In this document: in pieces, positions 1-5,652 of the stretch
How the letters are laid out: each line of letters starts with the position of its first letter
How positions within the stretch are numbered: position 1 is the stretch's first letter
Source of the DNA: CAZQQN01 sp964549595
GTDB lineage: Bacteria > Bacteroidota > Bacteroidia > CAILMK01 > CAYYUA01
Direction of reading: 5' to 3'
Assembly: GCA_964549595.1 (NCBI GenBank)
Contig: CAZJWK010000046.1
Location: 1-19,737 of the forward strand
Length of the DNA stretch: 19,737 bases
Notes under the pieces: model-generated
Database searches by the model: none
What the model saw: the letters and a program-made list of their open reading frames with translations, nothing else
What the model was told of the DNA's origin: nothing
Program-made: the position numbers and the translations under genes

Positions 1-261
1 CAAAAGCGTCTTTTCATCATTGATGATAAAACAACACTTCCCTCAAATCCAAATTGCCGATTACAAATTGACCATTTGTTGATCACGGGAAAGGTTGACT
101 TATCCCGAAAAAAATTATTAAACCGCCTTAGGGTAAAAAGGGTGATCCTTGGGGATGAATTACCCCCCTGGGAAGTAAAAAAATGGAAAAAAGCGTTAGC
201 CGGCAAACGGATAAAATGCCATTCTATTAGTCAGGATGGTGCTTTGGTAGAAAATTTGTAG
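1..261 (+). CDS. ComEC/Rec2-family competence protein, C-terminal end (5' truncated)
   Basis: The reading frame is open from base 1 and ends at TAG 259-261, so only the last 86 residues of a longer protein are present. The fragment reads like the extreme C-terminus of Bacteroidota ComEC proteins: a DHLLITGKV segment, then a segment ending in VILGDELPPWEVKKWKKA, then CHSISQDGALVENL. These match the family pattern in which a 'known position' strand is followed by W..KKW and a terminal hydrophobic DGAfv..L. ComEC forms the inner-membrane channel for DNA uptake, and this tail belongs to its metallo-beta-lactamase-like domain. The match is from memory of the family and rests on a short piece. The next gene begins 30 bases downstream on the same strand and could be co-transcribed. 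Confidence 0.6.
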   Translation, partial: QKRLFIIDDKTTLPSNPNCRLQIDHLLITGKVDLSRKKLLNRLRVKRVILGDELPPWEVKKWKKALAGKRIKCHSISQDGALVENL

Positions 262-291
262 ATTTCGTATCAAAATAAATTAGCAAATCTT

Positions 292-1083
292 ATGGGAGAG
301 CAAGGTTTTAATACCATCGAAACCCAAACAAAAGACCGTATTTTAACGATAGTGCTTAACCGGCCGGATAAGCGAAATGCATTGAACAGCGAAATGATCA
401 GTGAGCTTAAAGAAGTGCTCAAAAAAGCTGATAAAGATGAGGCGGAGGAAAAGGTTATAATTCTGAAAGGGAAAGGCAAAGCCTTTAGCGCAGGTGCTGA
501 CCTTGAGGCCCTCCAAAAACTCCAGACCTACAGTTATTCGGATAACCTACAGGATTCTAATCATTTAAAAGAATTGTTCCAGGTCATTTACTACCACAGT
601 AAACCCATCATTGCTCAGGTTAATGGCCATGCTATTGCAGGGGGATGTGGATTAGCCACTGTTTGCGATTTCATCTTTGCAGTGCCGGAAGCCAAATTTG
701 GGTACACTGAAGTGAAGATTGGTTTTGTTCCGGCCATTGTCATGGTGTTTTTATTAAGAAAAATAGGAGAAGTCAAAGCCAGGGAACTATTATTAACCGG
801 GGAATTACAGGACGCTCAGAAAATGAAAACCATTGGGCTAATCAATGAAGTGTATGAGCCGAATGCTATCGAAGAAGCCGTCAATAACTTTGCTCAACAA
901 CTGGCAGAAAATACATCCGCACAGGCTGTGGCACTTACCCGGGAAATGATTGCTGAAATTCAGAGCATGCACGTTAAAGACGCCATTAATTATGCGGCTG
1001 AAAACAATGCCAAAGCCCGCTCTTTTGAAGATTGTCAAAAAGGTATTCAGGCTTTTTTAAATAAAGAGGAATTGAAATGGTAA
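292..1083 (+). CDS. Enoyl-CoA hydratase/isomerase (crotonase) family protein
   Basis: This 263-residue protein has the normal length and all main features of the crotonase fold. The oxyanion-hole segments are AFSAGAD (64-70) and AGGCG (116-120). Both glutamates that activate water in enoyl-CoA hydratase are present: E140 in FGYTEVKIG and E165 in KARELLLTG. It should therefore hydrate a 2-enoyl-CoA rather than act only as an isomerase. The segment IGFVPAIVMVFLLRKIGE is typical of a Bacteroidota subgroup often annotated as methylglutaconyl-CoA hydratase-like, which would point to leucine or fatty-acid breakdown, but the acyl substrate cannot be read from sequence. It lies 30 bases after the comEC-like gene. 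It converges on the HAD gene with only one base between the two stop codons, so there is no room for a terminator. Confidence 0.88.
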   Translation: MGEQGFNTIETQTKDRILTIVLNRPDKRNALNSEMISELKEVLKKADKDEAEEKVIILKGKGKAFSAGADLEALQKLQTYSYSDNLQDSNHLKELFQVIYYHSKPIIAQVNGHAIAGGCGLATVCDFIFAVPEAKFGYTEVKIGFVPAIVMVFLLRKIGEVKARELLLTGELQDAQKMKTIGLINEVYEPNAIEEAVNNFAQQLAENTSAQAVALTREMIAEIQSMHVKDAINYAAENNAKARSFEDCQKGIQAFLNKEELKW

Positions 1084-1084
1084 C

Positions 1085-1726
1085 CTAACGGCTTAATAAA
1101 GGGAGGGGAGCTAAAGCCTCTTCTAAACCTTGATCCTGCCGTTTATTAAAGGTATGAAAACCCACTGCCTTAGCCCCTTCCAGATGTTGGGGGCTGTCAT
1201 CAATCATCAATGTCTCAACAGGATCAATACCCGCATCCCGGATGATAAATTCAAACACCTCTTGGTCAGGTTTACGCTTCCCGATTAAATGGGAGTAATA
1301 TTCCTTCTCAAAATAAGGAGCCAGGTCTCTTCTGCCAAGCATGGCCTCCACCTGGTCAAAAAACGCCTCGTAATGAATGGCGTTGGTATTGCTTAATAAA
1401 AAGACCCGGTAATCCTGCTTCAATTGGGTTATAAAATCCAGATTTTCGGGCGGGAGATCAAGAAGCATAGCATTCCAGGCCTCTATTAGGGTTTGATCTT
1501 TAACTTTCCGCTGACTATGGGCCCGCAATTCGCCTAAGAAAGACTCCGGCGTGATCAAACCCTTTTCAAATCTAACAAATAAAGGACTTTGCTTAAACTG
1601 AGTGTACAACTCATCAAAATGCGGGAACCCGATCGATTTAAATGCCCTTTCTGTTTTATGGTAATCAATGTTTAAAACCACACCGCCAAGATCAAAAACT
1701 ATGTCCTTTATAACCGGATCAGCCAT
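1085..1726 (-). CDS. HAD-IA family hydrolase, YihX-like sugar-phosphate phosphatase
   Basis: From the chosen start the protein has 213 residues and shows the four HAD motifs: FDLGGV with nucleophile D12, LLSNTN (motif II), GKRKP with the motif III lysine, and MIDDSPQHLEGA (motif IV). As in E. coli YihX, an alpha-D-glucose-1-phosphate phosphatase, the residue two after the nucleophile is Gly rather than Asp, and LSNTN..H and the IDD motif are also shared. The likely role is therefore phosphatase action on a small phosphorylated metabolite. The frame is open upstream to an ATG at 1765, adding 13 residues. I prefer the ATG at 1726 because MADPVIKDIVFDLGG is the usual family N-terminus and because a -7 box on this strand (1770-1763) would put transcription start downstream of 1765. 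Confidence 0.82.
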   Translation of the reverse strand: MADPVIKDIVFDLGGVVLNIDYHKTERAFKSIGFPHFDELYTQFKQSPLFVRFEKGLITPESFLGELRAHSQRKVKDQTLIEAWNAMLLDLPPENLDFITQLKQDYRVFLLSNTNAIHYEAFFDQVEAMLGRRDLAPYFEKEYYSHLIGKRKPDQEVFEFIIRDAGIDPVETLMIDDSPQHLEGAKAVGFHTFNKRQDQGLEEALAPLPLLSR

Positions 1727-1751
1727 ATGATGGTTTGCTGTTTGAAAGTTT

Positions 1752-1771
1752 TTAACTTTGCACAAAGTTAA
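1752..1771. promoter_or_regulatory. Palindromic divergent promoter element (two overlapping TAACTTTG -7 boxes)
   Basis: Bases 1752-1771 form a perfect inverted repeat, TTAACTTTG / CAAAGTTAA, around a central CA. Each arm contains TAACTTTG, an exact match to the Bacteroidota -7 consensus TAnnTTTG, one on each strand. The plus-strand box (1753-1760) would start transcription about 20 bases before the tRNA. The minus-strand box (1770-1763) would start transcription of the HAD gene. A TTTG at 1733-1736 is a possible -33 element for the plus direction, but the spacing of 16 is short, and no good -33 is visible for the minus direction. It could instead be, or also be, a dyad binding site for a regulator. 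Confidence 0.55.
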
Positions 1772-1785
1772 GGATTACCATTCAA

Positions 1786-1858
1786 GGGCCCGTAGCTCAG
1801 TGGTCAGAGCAGTAGACTCATAATCTATTGGTCGAGGGTTCAAATCCCTCCGGGCCCA
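1786..1858 (+). tRNA. tRNA with CAT anticodon, probably tRNA-Ile2 (lysidine-modified)
   Basis: The 73 bases fold as a complete cloverleaf: acceptor GGGCCCG/CGGGCCC, D stem GCTC/GAGC, anticodon stem GTAGA/TCTAT with loop CTCATAA (anticodon CAT at 1819-1821), variable loop TGGTC, T stem GAGGG/CCCTC with loop TTCAAAT, and discriminator A1858. The bases after it are CT, so CCA is not encoded. CAT can mean elongator Met, initiator Met or Ile2. It is not an initiator, because the first acceptor pair G1-C72 is intact. Three features favour Ile2: C4-G69 and C5-G68 in the acceptor stem, the G-U pair closing the anticodon stem, and a D-loop and variable region very like E. coli tRNA-Ile2. That would need TilS (lysidine synthase) acting on C34. 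Elongator Met remains possible. Confidence 0.93.
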
Positions 1859-1938
1859 CTTTTCTCTAAATGCCCATTATCCCGTCCTGAAATTCGCTTT
1901 TTCTTAAAATGGCTTGCTTTTAAATAAAAAATGGGGCT

Positions 1939-2715
1939 ATGGAAACCTTTACATTTTCCGACCCTAAAGATCGTTTCAAAGGCAAATCAAGCCAATATTC
2001 CCGGTATCGACCCACTTACCCCGAAGCCATGTTCCGGTTCATTGAATCCAAGCTTGGACTGGCACCGGTTCACAGAATAGCTGATATGGGTTCAGGGACC
2101 GGTTTATCCAGTAAGTGGCTCATCCAAAACGGGAATTTGGTTTATGCGGTAGAACCCAATACAGAAATGCGGCTGGCCGCAGAACATTTTTTTCAAAACT
2201 ATCCGAATTTTTACTCGATCAATGGCACCGCAGAAAAGACCAACTTACCTGACCACTCAGTAGATTTTATCCTTGTCGGCCAGGCATTCCATTGGTTTGA
2301 GCAGAAAAAGGCACGAACCGAATTGAAACGGATACTAAAACCCAATGGATATGTAATCATCACCTGGAACGAAAGGTTAACGGAAACTTCGACCTTTCTT
2401 CAACATTTTGAAAACCTGCTTATCCGGTATTCAAAAGATTACATGAAAGTGGATCACCGTAATATTTCCGAAGAAATGCTTAAGGAATTCTATGGTCATT
2501 CCCGGTTTGATCAACGAATGTTTTACAATTGCCAGCTATTTAGCTGGGAGGGATTGAAAGGGCGGTTGCTTTCCATGTCCTATGCGCCGGAGAAAAACCA
2601 ACCCGAATTTCATAGCATGTTAAAGGAGTTAAGTCAATTATTTCGTAAAAATGCTATCCACGGCCAGGTAAAATTTGATTACCATACCTTGGTTTACTTC
2701 GGACAATTGGAATAA
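1939..2715 (+). CDS. Class I SAM-dependent methyltransferase (Methyltransf_11 type)
   Basis: This 258-residue protein has a Rossmann-type SAM site: motif I is IADMGSGTG (residues 47-55), followed by the acidic residue E72 in YAVEPN that would hold the SAM ribose. Motif IV is VDFILVGQAFHWF, followed by LKRILKPNGYVIITWNE, as in the Methyltransf_11 family. The N-terminus, with DRFKGKSSQYSRYRPTYPEAM, is the usual start of a widespread subgroup of small-molecule methyltransferases of unknown substrate, some annotated as trans-aconitate methyltransferase-like. Nothing in the neighbours points to a substrate. It follows the tRNA by 80 bases and converges on rimM, 8 bases away. Confidence 0.85.
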   Translation: METFTFSDPKDRFKGKSSQYSRYRPTYPEAMFRFIESKLGLAPVHRIADMGSGTGLSSKWLIQNGNLVYAVEPNTEMRLAAEHFFQNYPNFYSINGTAEKTNLPDHSVDFILVGQAFHWFEQKKARTELKRILKPNGYVIITWNERLTETSTFLQHFENLLIRYSKDYMKVDHRNISEEMLKEFYGHSRFDQRMFYNCQLFSWEGLKGRLLSMSYAPEKNQPEFHSMLKELSQLFRKNAIHGQVKFDYHTLVYFGQLE

Positions 2716-2723
2716 GGAGCCCT

Positions 2724-3248
2724 TCATAGGGTTTCCAAACCTTCCGGAAGATCCACAATTAAGTAACCGGATTCCCTGTCTAAATCCTTAACCCAGGAGG
2801 AATGGCAAGGGAACAGGGAAGTTGCTCCATTAGGTTGCTCAATGGTAAACAGGAATTGATCGGTTTGAAGGGCAATCTCTTTTATAATCCCTTTAAAGTG
2901 ATGCGTTTGATCGAAAAGTTCGTAGCCTTTAAGGGTTAGGAAATTAAGGGGGTCTTCCGCCCAACTACCCAAACTTTCAAGGGGGAACAGTAAAGCTTTT
3001 TTCACAAGCCCCAGAGCGGCTTCCGGGGAGGTTATGTCCTCAAGCTTAATAACGGGCAGATTATCGCCGGTATAGTCAATCCCTTCAATAAAAAAGGGGA
3101 CCGGCTTTTTGGAAATTTCTACAAAAAGCCAGTCCCCTTTTTGGTATTCCTTCGCAAATTGCTCTACAAAATTAACTTTTATCTGTCCATCTTTGCCGTG
3201 GGTTTTAACCACCTCTCCGCACGTCACAAAATTTGAACGCTCAAACAT
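2724..3248 (-). CDS. rimM: 16S rRNA processing protein RimM
   Basis: The 174 residues match RimM over the whole length. The N-terminal domain opens with the typical CGEVVKTHGKDGQIKVNF (residues 10-27). A PRC-barrel domain follows from about residue 100 (LTLKGYELFD..HFKGIIKEI) and ends with the characteristic IVDLPEGL near the C-terminus. RimM is an assembly factor that binds uS19 and the 3' (head) domain of 16S rRNA. It begins 15 bases after the rpsP stop and is surely in the same transcript. The usual further partners trmD and rplS do not follow: the next gene is on the opposite strand. If the nonsense codon in rpsP is real, it could also reduce rimM expression by polarity. Confidence 0.92.
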   Translation of the reverse strand: MFERSNFVTCGEVVKTHGKDGQIKVNFVEQFAKEYQKGDWLFVEISKKPVPFFIEGIDYTGDNLPVIKLEDITSPEAALGLVKKALLFPLESLGSWAEDPLNFLTLKGYELFDQTHHFKGIIKEIALQTDQFLFTIEQPNGATSLFPCHSSWVKDLDRESGYLIVDLPEGLETL

Positions 3249-3263
3249 CTAAAAGCGGCAAGG

Positions 3264-4088
3264 TTATTCCTTTTGCTCGCTTTCTTCGTCTTTCCCTGAA
3301 GCATCTTCCTCACCTTCTTCGCCCGATTGTTCTTGGTTTTTGGCTTCATCCTCAGGCTTTTCATCCGCGGCCTCATTGGTTTCCGCCGAATGCTCATCAG
3401 AAGTTTCTTGTTCATGGGATGCTGCATTCTTAGCAGCTTGGTCTTCACTTGAGGCCTCTTCGGTTTCCGTTGTTTCGCTTTCCTCTTCCTTGGAAGCTTC
3501 TTGTTCAGATTCTTGTTCCCCGGTTTGCTGGGCTTCACCTTCCTGCTCAGGTGATTGCCCTTCCTGAGCATTTTGTGCTTCCCCTGTAGCTTCTTCCGCT
3601 GACGCTTCGGCTTCCCCTTCCTCACCTTCTTCAACACGTTTAGCCCTCAGGGCTTCCTCACGTTTCCTATTGATTTCTGCTTCAGCTTCAAGACGCTCCT
3701 TTAATTGCTTGTCTGCCTGCTCCTTGGCTTTATCAATCCTTTCCTGAATTCGCTGAGACTTTTCTTCTAACCACTTGGCATATTTTTCATCTGCTTCTTC
3801 CTGGGACAAAACCCCCTTTTTGACCCCTCTAAGCAAATGTTTCCGGTACTTTACACCGGTGAAAGTAAGTATACGATCCACAGTAGGCGTAGGCTGTGCC
3901 CCAACTTGCAACCACTCAAGCGCTTTCTCGTTGTCAAGCTTAATGGTAGCCGGAGTAGTACTGGGATTGTAAAAACCAAGCTTTTCTACCTCACGGCCGA
4001 CTCTTGGCTTCATGTTGTCGGCAACAACAATATTTTAATGCGGATTTTGTTGTCTTCCGCGCCTTTGCAATCTTAATTTTACTGGCAT
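3264..4088 (-). CDS. rpsP: 30S ribosomal protein bS16 with in-frame TAA at codon 18 and a long acidic tail
   Basis: From the ATG at 4088 the frame reads MPVKLRLQRRGRQQNPH, then TAA (4037-4035), then NIVVADNMKPRVGREVEKLG and on through the bS16 core (GAQPT, KYRKHLLRGVKKG). The normal family sequence has Tyr at the stop and runs in this same frame on both sides, so this is a one-base nonsense change (TAC/TAT to TAA), not a frameshift. Uninterrupted translation would have to begin at the internal ATG 4013 (249 residues) and would lack the first strand and the basic N-terminus. Residues V and E in PRVGREVEK replace the usual D and F of RDGRF. After the core come a charged coiled coil (about 110-151) and a Glu/Ser/Ala-rich acidic tail (153-274), common in Bacteroidota bS16. 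A promoter at 4121-4150 fits the 4088 start. bS16 is a core 30S assembly protein, so either the base is wrong, or another copy or a bypass exists. Confidence 0.85.
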
Positions 4089-4120
4089 ATAATTACTTCG
4101 TTCGTTTTATAAAAGGGTTG

Positions 4121-4150
4121 CAAATTTCCGTTTTTTTCTTTAACTGTCAA
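4121..4150 (-). promoter_or_regulatory. Promoter for rpsP-rimM
   Basis: On the minus strand a TTG (4150-4148) is followed by exactly 19 bases and then GAAATTTG (4128-4121). This fits the Bacteroidota consensus TTG-N19-TAnnTTTG with one mismatch, G for T in the first -7 position. Transcription would start near 4114, leaving a leader of roughly 25 bases before the ATG at 4088. It therefore supports the full-length bS16 start rather than the internal ATG at 4013. Expression of rpsP could also come from read-through out of ffh. Confidence 0.5.
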
Positions 4151-4153
4151 ACC

Positions 4154-4183
4154 CTAATGGGCTTTTTTGCCTCACCCCATTAG
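4154..4183. repeat. Inverted repeat across the ffh stop codon
   Basis: CTAATGGG (4154-4161) and CCCATTAG (4176-4183) are perfect complements and could form an 8-bp stem around a 14-base loop. The right arm encodes the last residues of Ffh and abuts its TGA stop (4174-4172). No run of T follows the stem on the minus strand, so it is not a classical terminator. It may attenuate read-through from ffh into rpsP or protect the 3' end of the ffh message. Confidence 0.4.
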
Positions 4184-5503
4184 ATCCTGCATTTGGGGCA
4201 TCTTCCCTTTCTTTCCGGATTTATTCATGGATTTCATCATCTTACGCATTTCATCCATTTGTTTAAGGAGCTGATTGATCTCCTGAACATTGGTACCACT
4301 ACCGTAAGCAATTCTTCGTTTTCTTTTGGCATCCAAAATTTCAGGCCTTTGCCTTTCAATGGGTTTCATTGATCGTATGATGGCTTCTGTCCGTTTGAAT
4401 ACATCCCCTTCCAAATCCTCATCCTTTACCATCTTATTCATACCAGGCACCATCTTCACCAGATCCTTAAAATTCCCCATTTTCTTAATCTGCTGGATCT
4501 GGGAGAGGAAATCCTCGAGGTCAAATTCATTCTTTTTGAATTTCTTTTGGAGCCTCTCGGCCTCTTCCTGGTCTACTTTTTCCTGCGCCCTTTCAACCAA
4601 GGAAACCACATCCCCCATTCCAAGGATTCGGTTAGCCATCCGATCCGGGTAAAAGATATCAATGTCATCCAGTTTTTCTCCGGTACCAATAAATTTTATC
4701 GGTTTTTCAACCACCTTCATGACAGAAATGGCAGCACCACCGCGGGTGTCACCATCCATTTTGGTAAGCACTACCCCTTCATAATCCAACCGGTCATTGA
4801 AAGCCTTGGCTGTGTTCACCGCATCCTGACCACTCATGGCATCCACAACAAAAAGGGTTTCATTGGGATTGATCTGTTCCTTGATGCCGGCAATCTCGTT
4901 CATCATGTCCTCATCAATAGAAAGTCGACCGGCCGTATCAATGATTACCGCATCATGGCCACTCTGTTTAGCATGATGGACGGCATTCTGGGCAATATTC
5001 ACCGGATCGTTCTGCCCTTCCTCAGTATAAACCTCGATTCCGGCTTGTTCGCCCAACGTTTTAAGCTGATCAATCGCAGCCGGCCTGTAAATGTCACCAG
5101 CTACTAAAAGGGGCTTTTTGCCGTGTTGCTTTATGAGGTGATTAGCCAGTTTCCCTGAAAAGGTAGTTTTACCCGTACCTTGGAGACCCGCCATTAAAAT
5201 AACAGCGGGATCACCCTTCAAATCCAAATCAGCTTTTGAACCGCCCATCAAATCCGTCAACTCATCCTGAACAATTTTTACCATCATTTGCCCGGGCGAA
5301 ACCGATTTGATTACGCCTTGCCCTAACGCTTTTTCCTTAACTTCCTGGGTAAACTCCTTGGCAATCTTATAGTTAACATCAGCATCCACCAAGGCCCGTC
5401 TTACCTCTTTAAGGGTCTCTGCTACGTTAACATCGGTTATTCTTCCCTGACCTTTAAGCTTCTTAAAAGCTTCTTCCATTCGATCTGTGAGTCTTTCGAA
5501 CAT
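4172..5503 (-). CDS. ffh: Signal recognition particle GTPase Ffh
   Basis: At 443 residues this is a full-length SRP54/Ffh. The N domain (about 1-90) is helical. The G domain has P-loop GLQGTGKTT (106-114), a DTAGR switch (189-193) and the TKMDGDTRGG nucleotide-specificity region from 247. The C-terminal M domain (from about 300) is rich in Met and contains the SRP-RNA binding segment around RRIAYGSGTNVQEIN, ending in a Met/Lys-rich tail. Ffh binds signal sequences of nascent membrane proteins together with 4.5S RNA and delivers the ribosome to FtsY. The order ffh-rpsP-rimM on one strand matches gene order in other phyla such as E. coli. The gap to rpsP is 83 bases and includes a separate promoter. 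Confidence 0.97.
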   Translation of the reverse strand: MFERLTDRMEEAFKKLKGQGRITDVNVAETLKEVRRALVDADVNYKIAKEFTQEVKEKALGQGVIKSVSPGQMMVKIVQDELTDLMGGSKADLDLKGDPAVILMAGLQGTGKTTFSGKLANHLIKQHGKKPLLVAGDIYRPAAIDQLKTLGEQAGIEVYTEEGQNDPVNIAQNAVHHAKQSGHDAVIIDTAGRLSIDEDMMNEIAGIKEQINPNETLFVVDAMSGQDAVNTAKAFNDRLDYEGVVLTKMDGDTRGGAAISVMKVVEKPIKFIGTGEKLDDIDIFYPDRMANRILGMGDVVSLVERAQEKVDQEEAERLQKKFKKNEFDLEDFLSQIQQIKKMGNFKDLVKMVPGMNKMVKDEDLEGDVFKRTEAIIRSMKPIERQRPEILDAKRKRRIAYGSGTNVQEINQLLKQMDEMRKMMKSMNKSGKKGKMPQMQDLMG

Positions 5504-5525
5504 ACCTTATTACGCTTTTATTCTG

Positions 5526-5533
5526 CAAAAATA
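5526..5533 (-). promoter_or_regulatory. -7 promoter box of ffh
   Basis: TATTTTTG read on the minus strand is an exact TAnnTTTG -7 element. It would start transcription near 5520, about 17 bases before the ffh ATG at 5503. I do not find a TTG at the expected 19-base distance upstream, so only the -7 half is supported. Confidence 0.4.
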
Positions 5534-5652
5534 CAAATTCTAAGCAACCCATTTAGTTTCATAATCAAATCGTGGCGCTTAAATAAGGAATTTTGGACAA
5601 GAAACTTGTTCAACAACTTAAGCTTATTGACACACAATGATTTTGAAATTGC

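Noticed and set aside
3224..3637. A Lys/Arg-rich open frame of 137 codons on the minus strand overlapping rpsP.
   Set aside because: It is the shifted frame of the acidic bS16 tail. Repeats of GAA/GAG-rich codons read one base off give AAG/AGG, and the protein has no other support.
4035..4037. The rpsP TAA as a sign that TAA is a sense codon in this organism.
   Set aside because: TAA ends the enoyl-CoA hydratase, methyltransferase, lipoprotein, arsM and antitoxin-like genes at the expected lengths, so the standard bacterial code holds.
4547..5107. A long plus-strand open frame of 186 codons opposite ffh.
   Set aside because: It is antisense to strongly conserved Ffh GTPase motifs and resembles no protein family.
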